From Mycolicibacter terrae (GTDB lineage Bacteria; Actinomycetota; Actinomycetes; Mycobacteriales; Mycobacteriaceae), in assembly GCF_010727125.1 (NCBI RefSeq), contig NZ_AP022564.1, positions 496,001 through 560,000 on the forward strand: a stretch of 64,000 bases of DNA, in the 5' to 3' direction. Shown one piece after another: positions 9,459 through 18,510 of the stretch. The notes under the pieces were generated by a model that saw only the letters and a list, made by a program, of their open reading frames with translations, searched no databases and was not told where the DNA came from. Each line of letters begins with the position of its first letter. Positions within the stretch are counted from its first letter, which is position 1. The position numbers were made by a program, and so were the translations under genes.

Positions 9459-11584
9459 CCGACGTCTCACGAGCGCTGCCGGATCCCCCTTCGGCCAAGC
9501 GAGTGGAAACCACTCGCGCCCACCACGGGGACGTCTTCATCGACCCCTACGAATGGCTGCGAGACAAGTCCGACCCCGCGGTGGTCGCCCATTTGGAGGC
9601 TGAGAACGCTTACACCGACGCCGCGACAGCGCACCTGGAACCGTTGCGGCAGAGTATTTTCGACGAGATCAAGGCCCGCACCAAGGAGACCGACCTGTCG
9701 GTGCCGGCCCGGCGCGGCGACTGGTGGTACTACGGACGCACCTTCGAGGGAAAGCAGTACGGCGTCCAGTGCCGGTGTCCCGTCGGTTCTGACGACGACT
9801 GGGTCCCGCCCCGACTCGATGGGGCCACCGAGATCCCCGGCGAGCAGGTGCTGCTGGACCAGAACGCCGAGGCGCAGGGTCACGACTTCTTCTCGCTCGG
9901 CGCCGCCGGCGTCAGCCCGGACGGCAATATCCTGGCTTACTCCGTCGACGTCATCGGCGATGAGCGGTACACGCTGCGGTTCAAGGACTTATCCACCGGC
10001 GAACTGCTCCCCGACGAGATCGCCGGGATCGGCGCCGGGGTGACCTGGGCGACCGACAACCGCACCGTCTACTACGTCACGGTCGACGCGGCCTGGCGCC
10101 CGGACACCGTGTGGCGGTACCGGATCGGCGCCGACCGGCCCGCCGAGCAGGTCTACCACGAGGACGACGAACGGTTCTGGCTGTCGGTGGGGCGCACCCG
10201 CAGCGACGCCTACGTGCTGATCGCGGCCGGGTCGTCGATCACCTCCGAGGTGCGCTACGCCGACGCGGCCGATCCGCAGGCGGAGTTCACCGTGGTGCTG
10301 CCGCGCCGCGAAGGCGTCGAATACTCGGTGGAGCACGCGATTCTCGACGGCCGGGACCGGTTTCTCATCCTGCACAACGACGGTGCGGTCAACTTCACCT
10401 TGGTGCAGGCGCCGGTGGAGGACCCGACCGCGCAGCAGACCCTGATCGCCGGGCGTGATGACGTACGTCTTGATGTGGTGGATGCCTTCGCGCACCATCT
10501 CGTCGTCGGCTACCGAGCCGAGGGGCTGCCGCGCCTTCAATTGTGGCCGATCAGTGGCGACGGTGATTATCTACCGCCGCAGGAGATCACGTTCGACACC
10601 GAGCTGACCTCCTCGGGCCTGGCGGCCAACCCGAACTGGGATTGCCCGAAACTGCGGGTGGGCGCGACGTCGTTCATCACCCCGGTCCGTATCTACGACA
10701 TCGACCTCGCGAGCGGTGAACGCACCCTGCTGCGAGAGCAGCCGGTGCTCGGTGGGTACCGGAGCGGAGACTATGTCGAATACCGGGACTGGGCCTATGC
10801 CGAGGACGGCACCCGGGTCCCGGTGTCGGTCGTGCACAGGGCCGGAATCGAACTACCGGCTCCCACGCTGCTCTACGGTTACGGCGCCTATGAGATGTGC
10901 GAGGACCCGCAGTTCTCGATCGCCCGGCTGTCGCTGCTGGACCGAGGCATGGTGTTCGCCGTTGCACACGTCCGCGGCGGCGGCGAGCTGGGCCGGTTGT
11001 GGTACGAACACGGCAAGTTGCTGGAGAAGAAGAACAGCTTCACCGACTTCGTCGCCGTGGCGCGCCACCTGGGCGAGGCCGGGATCTGCAAGCCGGCCCA
11101 CCTGGTGGCGATGGGCGGCAGCGCGGGCGGGCTGTTGATGGGCGCGGTGACCAACCTGGCGCCGGAACTGTTCGCCGGCGTGGTCGCGCAGGTTCCGTTC
11201 GTCGACCCGCTGACCACGATCCTGGACCCGTCGCTGCCGCTGACCGTCACCGAGTGGGACGAGTGGGGAAACCCGTTGGACGACAAGGACGTCTACTTCT
11301 ACATGAAGTCCTATTCGCCCTATGAGAACATCACCGGCCGGGCGTACCCGCCGATCCTGGCGATGACCTCACTGCACGACACCCGGGTGTACTACGTCGA
11401 GCCGGCGAAGTGGGTTGCGGCGCTGCGGCATAGCAAGACCGACGCCAACCAGGTACTGCTGAAAACCCAGATGAACGCCGGCCACGGCGGCATTTCCGGG
11501 CGATATGAGCGCTGGAAGGAGATCGCGTTCCAATACGCCTGGCTGCTGGCGACGGCCGGCTGCGACCTTCCCGGGAAACACTGA
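9455..11584 (+). CDS. ptrB: Oligopeptidase B (S9A serine peptidase)
   Basis: Cytoplasmic prolyl-oligopeptidase-family enzyme that cuts small peptides after basic residues. It has 709 residues: an N-terminal beta-propeller (about 75-410) and a C-terminal alpha/beta-hydrolase domain. The nucleophile is in [10 protein letters not shown] (around residue 555). The acidic residue is probably in [15 protein letters not shown] and the His in [12 protein letters not shown]. The gene is a single intact frame here, whereas in M. tuberculosis H37Rv it is annotated as two pieces (ptrBa/ptrBb). Confidence 0.92.
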   Translation: MTDVSRALPDPPSAKRVETTRAHHGDVFIDPYEWLRDKSDPAVVAHLEAENAYTDAATAHLEPLRQSIFDEIKARTKETDLSVPARRGDWWYYGRTFEGKQYGVQCRCPVGSDDDWVPPRLDGATEIPGEQVLLDQNAEAQGHDFFSLGAAGVSPDGNILAYSVDVIGDERYTLRFKDLSTGELLPDEIAGIGAGVTWATDNRTVYYVTVDAAWRPDTVWRYRIGADRPAEQVYHEDDERFWLSVGRTRSDAYVLIAAGSSITSEVRYADAADPQAEFTVVLPRREGVEYSVEHAILDGRDRFLILHNDGAVNFTLVQAPVEDPTAQQTLIAGRDDVRLDVVDAFAHHLVVGYRAEGLPRLQLWPISGDGDYLPPQEITFDTELTSSGLAANPNWDCPKLRVGATSFITPVRIYDIDLASGERTLLREQPVLGGYRSGDYVEYRDWAYAEDGTRVPVSVVHRAGIELPAPTLLYGYGAYEMCEDPQFSIARLSLLDRGMVFAVAHVRGGGELGRLWYEHGKLLEKKNSFTDFVAVARHLGEAGICKPAHLVAMGGSAGGLLMGAVTNLAPELFAGVVAQVPFVDPLTTILDPSLPLTVTEWDEWGNPLDDKDVYFYMKSYSPYENITGRAYPPILAMTSLHDTRVYYVEPAKWVAALRHSKTDANQVLLKTQMNAGHGGISGRYERWKEIAFQYAWLLATAGCDLPGKH

Positions 11585-11662
11585 TCGGGCGAACCGTTCG
11601 CCGCCGCCGGCACCTTCGCCGCGGTGGCGACCATGGGCCGCGACCCCGGCGCCGTCAGCGGG

Positions 11663-11668
11663 TAACCT
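11663..11668 (+). promoter_or_regulatory. Leaderless -10 box of the glutathione peroxidase gene
   Basis: TAACCT ends 7 bases before the ATG at 11676, the spacing of a leaderless mycobacterial transcript. Confidence 0.5.
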
Positions 11669-11675
11669 CGCGGCC

Positions 11676-12164
11676 ATGAGCCTCGCTGAAATCCCCCTGA
11701 CCACCCTCAACGGCCAGTCCACATCGCTGGCAGACTTTGCCGACCGCGCGGTCCTGGTCGTCAACGTCGCCTCCAAATGTGGACTGACCCCGCAGTACGG
11801 CGCCCTGGAGAAGCTCGCCCGGGATTACGCCGAGCGCGGGCTGACCGTGCTCGGGGTGCCCTGCAACCAGTTCATGGGCCAAGAACCCGGAACCCCCGAG
11901 GAGATCCAGACCTTCTGCTCGACCGCCTACGGGGTCACGTTTCCGCTACTGGCCAAGACCGACGTCAACGGTGATGACCGGCACCCGCTGTATGCCGAGC
12001 TGACCAAGACCGCCGACGCCGACGGCTCCGCCGGCGACGTGCAGTGGAACTTCGAGAAGTTTCTGCTCGCCCCCGGGTCGACGGTGGTCAACCGCTTCCG
12101 GCCCACCACGGTCCCGGACGCCCCCGAGGTGATCGCCGCCATCGAGGCCGTCCTGCCGAACTAA
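11676..12164 (+). CDS. Glutathione-peroxidase-family thiol peroxidase
   Basis: A 162-residue peroxidase of the GPx fold that reduces hydroperoxides; bacterial Cys-type members usually take electrons from thioredoxin. The active site is visible as NVASKCGLTPQY (Cys35), followed by PCNQFMGQEPG with Gln69 and the Trp of QWNFEKF. The active-site codon is TGT, so this is not a selenoprotein. The long upstream extension of the frame overlaps ptrB and is ignored. The next gene's ATG overlaps the stop codon by one base. Confidence 0.9.
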   Translation: MSLAEIPLTTLNGQSTSLADFADRAVLVVNVASKCGLTPQYGALEKLARDYAERGLTVLGVPCNQFMGQEPGTPEEIQTFCSTAYGVTFPLLAKTDVNGDDRHPLYAELTKTADADGSAGDVQWNFEKFLLAPGSTVVNRFRPTTVPDAPEVIAAIEAVLPN

Positions 12165-13510
12165 TGCGTACCCGCTCGGAGCGCTTCCCGAGTATCAGGG
12201 CGTTGGCGCTGGCTTACCGGTTCCGCGAGAGCCTGTTTCTCCTGCCGCTGCTGATCGTGTTCGGCGGCATGCTGTTGGCCATCCTCTCCCGGGCGGTGGA
12301 CCGGCGCGTCGGGCCGTCGCCCCGATTCCTGCTGAAGATGGACAGCGGGGTGGCCACCACGTTGCTCAGCACGATCGCCGGCGCGACGATCACCACCGCG
12401 GGGGTCATCTTCTCGCTGACCATCGTGAGCCTGCAGCTGGCGAGTTCGCAGCTGTCGCCGCGAGTGATGCGCTGGTTCATCCGGGACCGGCTCAGCCAGG
12501 TGGTGATCGGCCTGCTGGTCGCGACGTTCGTGTACTGCGTGCTGAGCCTGCCGGATCTGGACGGATCCTCGCCGGTCCCCGCGCCGCCGGTGACGGTGAC
12601 GGTGGCGGTGGTGCTGACGATCGTCACGGTCATCACCATCATCGCCCACGTCGACCATCTGGCTCACCGGCTCGAAGTCGGTCAGGTGGTGCGGGAGATC
12701 GCCGCGGAGGGCTCGATGGTGATCGACACCGTGGTGGCCGCCGCAGTCGACGAGCAACCGGCCCCCGACACCGACATGGACGCTCCGCCGGAGGCGCTGC
12801 GGCTGACCTCGCCGGGCAACGGCTGGATCAGCCGGGTGGACAGTCAGCGGCTGTTGGCCGCCATCCCGCCCAACACCAAGATCCGGTTGGACACGCGCGT
12901 TGGCGCCTACATCCACCTGGGTCAGCCGCTGGTCACGATCTGGCCGCCGCCGGCGCACCCGGACCGGGTGCGGCACAAGCTGACCCGGGCGATCGCCGTC
13001 AGCGGCAGCCGCACCATGCAGGAGGACATCGACTTCGCGTTCCGTCAGCTCGTCGATATCGGCCTGCGCGCGCTGAGCTCGGCGATCAACGACCCCACCA
13101 CCGCGGTGGAGGCCACGCTGCGCGTCGGCAGCCTACTGCGCCGCCTGCTGGTGGTGCCCCTGCCGTTGGTGGCGGTGGCCGGCTCGGAGGGGCGGATACT
13201 GCTGCGACCGTGGGGCCTTAACGCCAAGGAGTACATCGCGCACGGCTTCGATCAACTCCGTCACGTCGCACCGTCTCAGCCCCTGGTGGCGGCGACGATC
13301 CTGCGGGTGGTGCGGATGTTGGTCGTCCACGTCGAGGAACAGGGCCGGCCCGAACACATTCCCGCGCTGCGTGAGCAGGCCGACCTGTTGATGGAATCCC
13401 TCACCAAGGCCCCGGACCTGCATCCGCGCGACCTGGCCCGACTGCGGGCGATCGCCGCCAACAGCACCGACCCGGCCAACCACAGCCGTCGCCGCCGGAT
13501 GACCCCGTAG
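12164..13510 (+). CDS. DUF2254 membrane protein
   Basis: A 448-residue protein starting at the ATG that shares a base with the preceding stop. Four hydrophobic helices lie in the first 170 residues (about 22-44, 65-95, 110-130, 140-165), followed by a large soluble domain. TTAGVIFSLTIVSLQLASSQLSPR and the later SSAINDPTTAVEATLRVG are typical of the DUF2254 family of predicted membrane proteins. The function of the family is not established. It is probably co-transcribed with the peroxidase gene. Confidence 0.85.
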   Translation: MRTRSERFPSIRALALAYRFRESLFLLPLLIVFGGMLLAILSRAVDRRVGPSPRFLLKMDSGVATTLLSTIAGATITTAGVIFSLTIVSLQLASSQLSPRVMRWFIRDRLSQVVIGLLVATFVYCVLSLPDLDGSSPVPAPPVTVTVAVVLTIVTVITIIAHVDHLAHRLEVGQVVREIAAEGSMVIDTVVAAAVDEQPAPDTDMDAPPEALRLTSPGNGWISRVDSQRLLAAIPPNTKIRLDTRVGAYIHLGQPLVTIWPPPAHPDRVRHKLTRAIAVSGSRTMQEDIDFAFRQLVDIGLRALSSAINDPTTAVEATLRVGSLLRRLLVVPLPLVAVAGSEGRILLRPWGLNAKEYIAHGFDQLRHVAPSQPLVAATILRVVRMLVVHVEEQGRPEHIPALREQADLLMESLTKAPDLHPRDLARLRAIAANSTDPANHSRRRRMTP

Positions 13511-13569
13511 CCAGCCGGTGTCTTCCTCGATGTCACCGGCCGGTCACCTGCACCGGCAACACTGGGGCT

Positions 13570-14280
13570 ATGACCGGACAGCTGATCGTCTCCATCTCGG
13601 GGATCGGCGAACGCACCTGCGCCGACGCCGAGGCGTTCTGCGCGCAACTGGACGCCCGCGTGGTCCCGGTGTCGCTGCTGGTGGCGCCGCGGCTGGGGGC
13701 GGACTACCGGCTGGACCGCGACCCGAGCACCGTCGACTGGCTGGTGCATCGACGGGCCGACGGTGCCGCCATCGTCCTGCACGGATTCGACGAGGCCGCC
13801 ACCAAGAAACGCCGCGGCGAGTTCGCCACCCTGCCCGCCCATGAGGCCAACCTGCGGCTGCTCGGGGCGGACCGCGTGCTGGAGCATCTGGGTTTGCGCA
13901 CCCGGTTGTTCGCCGCGCCCGGCTGGACGGTGTCGCCGGGAACAGTGCGGGTGTTGCCGGGCAACGGATTCCGTCTGCTCGCCGGTCTGCACACGGTGAC
14001 CGATCTGGTGACGGACCGCACCGTGCGGGCCCGGGTGGTCGGCGTGGGGGCGGGCTTTCTGGCCGCGCCCTGGTGGTGTCGGATGGTGGTGGCGACCAGC
14101 GAACGCATCGCACGCCGCGGCGGTGTGGTGCGGCTGTCGGTGAGCGCTCGCCAGTTGAGCGAACCGGGCGTGGTGGCGGCCATGCTGGACGCGGTGGACG
14201 CGGCGCTGGGCCACGGCTGCAGACCGGAACGCTACCGATGGCCGGTCGCGGCCGACGTGGCCTCCGGGCTGAGCGCTTGA
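13570..14280 (+). CDS. DUF2334 polysaccharide-deacetylase-like protein
   Basis: A 236-residue protein with the fold elements of DUF2334, a relative of carbohydrate esterase family 4 deacetylases: an early strand (LIVSISGIGERT), a His in VLHGFDE near residue 73, and RLFAAPGWTVSPGTVRVL near residue 117. The usual DD metal pair of CE4 enzymes is not obvious, so activity is uncertain. Position and length match Rv0784. There is no signal peptide, which suggests a cytoplasmic location. Confidence 0.8.
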   Translation: MTGQLIVSISGIGERTCADAEAFCAQLDARVVPVSLLVAPRLGADYRLDRDPSTVDWLVHRRADGAAIVLHGFDEAATKKRRGEFATLPAHEANLRLLGADRVLEHLGLRTRLFAAPGWTVSPGTVRVLPGNGFRLLAGLHTVTDLVTDRTVRARVVGVGAGFLAAPWWCRMVVATSERIARRGGVVRLSVSARQLSEPGVVAAMLDAVDAALGHGCRPERYRWPVAADVASGLSA

Positions 14281-14285
14281 CTGGT

Positions 14286-14291
14286 TACCCT
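14286..14291 (+). promoter_or_regulatory. Leaderless -10 box of the flavin dehydrogenase gene
   Basis: TACCCT ends 8 bases before the ATG at 14300 and there is no ribosome site between them. Confidence 0.5.
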
Positions 14292-14299
14292 GGATCGCC

Positions 14300-15955
14300 A
14301 TGAGCGGTAAGGCGGACGCCGACGCAATCATCGTCGGGGCGGGGCTGGCCGGTTTGGTGGCGGCCTGCGAACTGGTGGACCGCGGCCAGCGGGTGCTGAT
14401 CGTCGACCAGGAGAACAGCGCGAACCTGGGCGGGCAGGCGTTCTGGTCCTTCGGCGGACTGTTCTTCGTCGACAGCCCCGAACAGCGGCGGCTGGGAGTA
14501 CGCGACAGCCACGAACTGGCACTGCAGGATTGGCTGGGCACCGCCGGATTCGACCGCCCGTGCGACCACTGGCCGCGGCAATGGGCGCACGCCTACGTCG
14601 ACTTCGCCGCCGGTGAGAAACGCAGCTGGCTGCGGGCCCGCGGGCTGAAGATCTTCCCCCTGGTCGGCTGGGCCGAGCGCGGCGGTTACGGCGCGATCGG
14701 GCACGGCAATTCGGTGCCCCGGTTCCACATCAGCTGGGGGACCGGGCCGGCCCTGGTCGAGATCTTCGCGGGCCGGTTGCGGGGCCGGCCGACCGTCCGC
14801 TTCGCGCACCGGCACCGGGTCGACGAGCTGATCGTCGAAGACGGCCGGGTGACCGGTGTGCGGGGCAGTGTATTGGAACCGTCCTCCGCGCCGCGTGGTG
14901 TGGCGTCGTCACGCAACACGTTGGGGCAGTTCGAATTCCGTGCATCCGCAGTGCTGGTGACCAGCGGTGGCATCGGCGGCAACCTCGATCTGGTGCGCCA
15001 GAACTGGCCGGAGCGGATGGGCCGCGTCCCCGACCAGCTACTGGCCGGGGTGCCCGCCCACGTCGACGGCCGGATGATCGGTATCACCGAGGCCGCCGGC
15101 GGGCGGGTGATCAACCGGGACCGGATGTGGCACTACACCGAAGGCATCACCAACTACGACCCGATCTGGCCGGGCCACGGTATCCGGATCATCCCCGGTC
15201 CGTCACCGCTGTGGCTGGACGCGACGGGCGCCCGGCTGCCCGGGCCGTTGTATCCCGGCTTCGACACCCTGGGCACCTTGGAGCACATCGCTCACTCCGG
15301 GCAGGACTACACCTGGTTCGTGTTGAACGCGAAGATCATCGAGAAGGAATTCGCGCTGTCGGGTCAGGAACAGAACCCGGACCTGACCGGGCGCAGCCTG
15401 CGTCAGCTGATCACCTCTCGGGCCCGGTCGGGACCGCCGCCACCGGTGCAGGCGTTCGTTGACCGCGGCGTGGACTTCGTCCATGCCGATTCGCTGCGCG
15501 ATCTGGTCTCGCGCATGAACGACCTGCCCGACGTGGTGCCGTTGGACTACGCGACGGTGGCCGCCGAGGTCACCGCACGCGACCGCGAGGTGGCCAACCG
15601 GTTCAGCAAGGACGGCCAGATCACCGCGATCCGTGGTGCCCGGGCCTACCTGGGTGACCGGCTGGGCCGGGTGGTGGCCCCGCACCGGTTGACCGATCCG
15701 GGCGCCGGTCCGCTGATCGCGGTCAAGCTGCACATCCTGACCCGAAAGACCTTGGGCGGTTTGGAGACCGACTTGGACTCCCGGGTGCTGGGTGCCGACG
15801 GCAAGCCGATCGACGGGCTGTATGCGGCCGGCGAGGTAGCCGGCTTCGGCGGCGGCGGGGTGCACGGTTACCGGGCGCTGGAGGGCACCTTCCTGGGCGG
15901 GTGCATCTTCTCCGGCCGTGCTGCCGGCCGGGGCGCCGCCCGCGATATCGCCTGA
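14300..15955 (+). CDS. FAD-binding dehydrogenase (ketosteroid-dehydrogenase-like)
   Basis: A 551-residue flavoprotein of the succinate dehydrogenase/fumarate reductase-like family. The N-terminal FAD site is [20 protein letters not shown] (GxGxxG), followed by an acidic [16 protein letters not shown] segment. The C-terminal [20 protein letters not shown] closes the FAD site. The family includes 3-ketosteroid delta-1-dehydrogenases, but no steroid gene is nearby, so the substrate is open. It corresponds to Rv0785. A leaderless -10 box precedes it. Confidence 0.85.
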   Translation: MSGKADADAIIVGAGLAGLVAACELVDRGQRVLIVDQENSANLGGQAFWSFGGLFFVDSPEQRRLGVRDSHELALQDWLGTAGFDRPCDHWPRQWAHAYVDFAAGEKRSWLRARGLKIFPLVGWAERGGYGAIGHGNSVPRFHISWGTGPALVEIFAGRLRGRPTVRFAHRHRVDELIVEDGRVTGVRGSVLEPSSAPRGVASSRNTLGQFEFRASAVLVTSGGIGGNLDLVRQNWPERMGRVPDQLLAGVPAHVDGRMIGITEAAGGRVINRDRMWHYTEGITNYDPIWPGHGIRIIPGPSPLWLDATGARLPGPLYPGFDTLGTLEHIAHSGQDYTWFVLNAKIIEKEFALSGQEQNPDLTGRSLRQLITSRARSGPPPPVQAFVDRGVDFVHADSLRDLVSRMNDLPDVVPLDYATVAAEVTARDREVANRFSKDGQITAIRGARAYLGDRLGRVVAPHRLTDPGAGPLIAVKLHILTRKTLGGLETDLDSRVLGADGKPIDGLYAAGEVAGFGGGGVHGYRALEGTFLGGCIFSGRAAGRGAARDIA

Positions 15956-15975
15956 ATCGGGGTTCGCCGCCGCCG

Positions 15976-16034
15976 CGAGCGTGCGTAGCTGCACGCCCAC
16001 ACCCGGCGTGTCGCCGGACCAACACGCACGCTCG
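15976..16034. repeat. Large imperfect inverted repeat at a convergent junction
   Basis: The arm CGAGCGTGCGT (15976-15986) is perfectly complementary to ACGCACGCTCG (16024-16034). The 37-base loop holds a further GC-rich inverted stretch. It fills the gap between the converging flavin dehydrogenase and metallo-beta-lactamase genes. It could act as a bidirectional terminator or be a dispersed intergenic element; there is no T-run. Confidence 0.6.
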
Positions 16035-16046
16035 GCGGAATGGGGG

Positions 16047-16685
16047 TCAGAAGGCGACGGCGCTCTCGGCGGGCAGCACCTGGAAGTCGGTGCGTCCCAT
16101 CTCGGCGAGCCGGCCGTGATAGATGCCGCGGGCGTCGGCCGCGATGATGCCCTGGTGGATCGGCACCGCGGCGCGCGGCGCCACGGCGCGCAGGTAGTCG
16201 ACCGCCTCGGCGATCTTCATCCACGGTGCGGCGGCCGGGGCGGCCAGCACATCCACCGGTTCGCCCGGCACGAACAGCGCGTCGCCCGGGTGCATCAACC
16301 GGGCCGGGTGCCCGGCGTCGCCGACCAGGTAGGAGATGTTGTCGATCATCGGGATCTCCGGGTGGATCACGGCGTGCTGACCACCCACCCCCCGCACCCT
16401 CAGCGAGCCGAGTTCGAAGCAATCCCCGACGTGCACCGGTTGCCACGGCGCTCCCAGCTGGGCGGCGGTCTGCGGGTCGGCGTAGAGCGCCGCCTCCGGA
16501 TTGGCGTCGATCAGGGCCGGCAGCCGGGCGGTGTCGACGTGGTCGGGGTGCTGATGGGTGATCAGGATCGCCGACAGCCCGGTGATGCCCTCGAAGCCGT
16601 GCGAGAAGTTGCCCGGGTCGAACAGCACCGTGGTGTCGACGAAATCGGCGAGCAGGCAGGAGTGGCCGAAGTGGGTCAGACGCAT
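16047..16685 (-). CDS. Metallo-beta-lactamase-fold hydrolase (UlaG-like)
   Basis: From the ATG at 16685 the protein has 212 residues and begins [24 protein letters not shown] near residue 46 is the HxHxDH metal motif of the fold. Later His residues ([24 protein letters not shown]) complete a two-metal site like that of UlaG/L-ascorbate-6-phosphate-lactonase-type proteins. Upstream in-frame starts would overlap the purS region. The substrate is unknown. It diverges from purS, and the position fits the Rv0786c area of M. tuberculosis. Confidence 0.8.
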   Translation of the reverse strand: MRLTHFGHSCLLADFVDTTVLFDPGNFSHGFEGITGLSAILITHQHPDHVDTARLPALIDANPEAALYADPQTAAQLGAPWQPVHVGDCFELGSLRVRGVGGQHAVIHPEIPMIDNISYLVGDAGHPARLMHPGDALFVPGEPVDVLAAPAAAPWMKIAEAVDYLRAVAPRAAVPIHQGIIAADARGIYHGRLAEMGRTDFQVLPAESAVAF

Positions 16686-16767
16686 GCCTTCGATTGTGCG
16701 CTCCGGCGCCGCAGACGGGCATCGGTATTGTTGACCCGACCGATTCCCGTCGACAGTAGGAGCGCGC

Positions 16768-17007
16768 GTGGCCCGGGTGGTTGTGCACGTGATGCCCAAA
16801 GCCGAGATTCTCGACCCGCAGGGTCAGGCGATCGTCGGCGCGCTTTCCCGGCTCGGACACGCCGGAGTGTCGGACGTGCGGCAGGGCAAGCGCTTCGAAC
16901 TCGAGGTCGACGATTCGATCGACGACGCCGCGCTCGCCGAGATCGCCGAAACGCTGCTGGCCAACACGGTGATCGAGGATTGGACCGTCAGCCGGGACAC
17001 GCCGTGA
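16768..17007 (+). CDS. purS: FGAM synthase subunit PurS
   Basis: A 79-residue PurS, the small subunit that bridges PurQ and PurL in the three-part formylglycinamidine ribonucleotide synthase of Gram-positive bacteria. The start [19 protein letters not shown] and the acidic C-terminal helix are typical. The GTG at 16768 follows an AGGAG ribosome site. A -10-like TATTGT lies at about 16725. purQ begins inside its last codons (GTGA overlap). Confidence 0.92.
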   Translation: MARVVVHVMPKAEILDPQGQAIVGALSRLGHAGVSDVRQGKRFELEVDDSIDDAALAEIAETLLANTVIEDWTVSRDTP

Positions 17008-17678
17008 GCGCCCGCGTCGGTGTCATCACCTTCCCCGGCACTCTGGACGACGTCGACGCCGCCCGCGCGGTCCGGTTCGTCGGTGCCCAACCGATCAGCC
17101 TCTGGCATGCCGACGCCGACCTGAAGGGGGTCGACGCCGTCATCGTCCCGGGCGGGTTCTCCTACGGCGACTACCTGCGCGCCGGCGCCATCGCCCGGTT
17201 CGCCCCGGTGATGGGCGCGGTCGTCGAGGCGGCGGGGCGCGGGCTGCCGGTGCTGGGCATCTGCAACGGTTTCCAGGTGTTGTGCGAGGCCGGACTGCTG
17301 CCGGGTGCGCTGACCCGCAATGCCGGCCTGCACTTCGTGTGCCGTGACGTCTGGCTGCGGGTGGCCTCCACCGACACGGCCTGGACGTCGCGGTTCGAGG
17401 CCGACGCCGACCTGCTGGTGCCGCTGAAGTCCGGTGAGGGACGCTACGTGGCCGCTGAGGCGGTGCTCGACGAACTGGAGGGCGAAGGGCGGGTGGTCTT
17501 CCGCTACCTCGACAACATCAACGGCTCGCTGCGCGACATCGCCGGGATCAGTTCGGCCAACGGCCGGGTGGTGGGGCTGATGCCGCACCCCGAGCACGCC
17601 ATCGAGGCCCTGACCGGGCCCAGTGATGACGGGCTGGGGCTGTTCTACTCCGCGCTGGACGCCGTGCTGGCCGCTTAG
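17004..17678 (+). CDS. purQ: FGAM synthase glutaminase subunit PurQ
   Basis: Class I glutamine amidotransferase subunit of 224 residues that supplies ammonia to PurL. The nucleophile Cys is in [13 protein letters not shown] (around residue 86), and the His/Glu pair is in [10 protein letters not shown] near the C-terminus. The GTG start overlaps the purS stop, giving translational coupling. purL lies about 7 kb downstream, separated by the monooxygenase island and the encapsulin pair. Confidence 0.95.
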   Translation: MSARVGVITFPGTLDDVDAARAVRFVGAQPISLWHADADLKGVDAVIVPGGFSYGDYLRAGAIARFAPVMGAVVEAAGRGLPVLGICNGFQVLCEAGLLPGALTRNAGLHFVCRDVWLRVASTDTAWTSRFEADADLLVPLKSGEGRYVAAEAVLDELEGEGRVVFRYLDNINGSLRDIAGISSANGRVVGLMPHPEHAIEALTGPSDDGLGLFYSALDAVLAA

Positions 17679-17701
17679 CGGCGTCGTCGAGGCACGGCTG
17701 G

Positions 17702-18382
17702 CTACGCCGTGACGTGGTCGGAGCAGTCGACGCGCAGGTCCGAGATGGTCATCGGTGTGTCGTAGAACCTGCAGCGGTAGCTTCGCCGGTCGGTCTGGAT
17801 GGTTTCCAGTTGCGTGCAGGTGCTGCAGGCCCGGGTGACGGGCAGCAACTGCGCGTCATGCAGGCGGGCCATGACGACCAGCAGCGTGTCGAGCAGCTGT
17901 TCGGCTTCGGCGTGGTCGAGTTTGGACGTGGCGATCTCGGCGGGTGCGGTCCAGCGTGCGAGCTGGGCCGCGGTCTTGCGACCGGCCGGGGTGAGGGCGA
18001 GAGCGTGACGGCGGCGGTCATCGAGGTCCGGGGTGCGCACCACCATGCCTTTGCGGATCAGTGCCGCGATGGCGTCGCTCACGGTGGGCTCGGAGACGTT
18101 GAGTTCGCGGGCCAGCGTGCTGGCGTGCGCGGCGGGCGGTGGGCCGACGTAAAGCCAACTGAGAAGCCGCATCTGGGTACTCGATAGGTCGTGGCTTTCG
18201 GCGGCCCGCCTGGCCAGCACGTGCAGGCCATCGCCGACCCGGTCGAGCGCGGCGACGATCTTGGCGTCCAGGCTTCGGTGGCGTGCGTCTTCGGATTTCA
18301 GAGCACGACCTCCCTCTTGTGCACGTTTGCTGGCGGCGTGGTGTCGGGGTCGGAGCCTACCGGCAGCCCGGGTCGGACCCAA
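17702..18382 (-). CDS. MarR-family regulator with a Cys-rich C-terminus
   Basis: A 226-residue winged-helix protein. The DNA-binding domain covers about residues 66-140: [27 protein letters not shown] is the recognition region and [16 protein letters not shown] the wing. The C-terminal tail carries Cys186, Cys189 (CSTC), Cys204, Cys220 and His223, which could bind zinc or an iron-sulfur cluster, or sense redox state. The first 28 or so residues are Arg/Ala-rich, so the true start may lie further in. It diverges from the tmo operon with a palindrome between them, so control of that operon is likely. Confidence 0.8.
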   Translation of the reverse strand: MGPTRAAGRLRPRHHAASKRAQEGGRALKSEDARHRSLDAKIVAALDRVGDGLHVLARRAAESHDLSSTQMRLLSWLYVGPPPAAHASTLARELNVSEPTVSDAIAALIRKGMVVRTPDLDDRRRHALALTPAGRKTAAQLARWTAPAEIATSKLDHAEAEQLLDTLLVVMARLHDAQLLPVTRACSTCTQLETIQTDRRSYRCRFYDTPMTISDLRVDCSDHVTA

Positions 18383-18401
18383 TGTTGCGAATCAGCGTGA
18401 T

Positions 18402-18414
18402 CCTAATACTTAGG
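18402..18414. promoter_or_regulatory. Candidate operator between the MarR gene and tmoA
   Basis: CCTAA-TAC-TTAGG is a perfect inverted repeat with a 3-base centre, in the 128-base divergent interval. It lies 20 bases from the MarR start codon. It is a likely binding site for this regulator, by layout. Confidence 0.5.
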
Positions 18415-18510
18415 AGTCCTCGCCAATTGTTGCATCATGGTTGTGTTCCCGTCATCGACACAGCTCAACGCGGCGGGAGATCGCAGCTCACGCCCGACCA
18501 AGGACGACAT

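Noticed and set aside
11676-12164. Selenocysteine in the glutathione peroxidase
   Set aside because: The active-site codon is TGT (Cys), not TGA.
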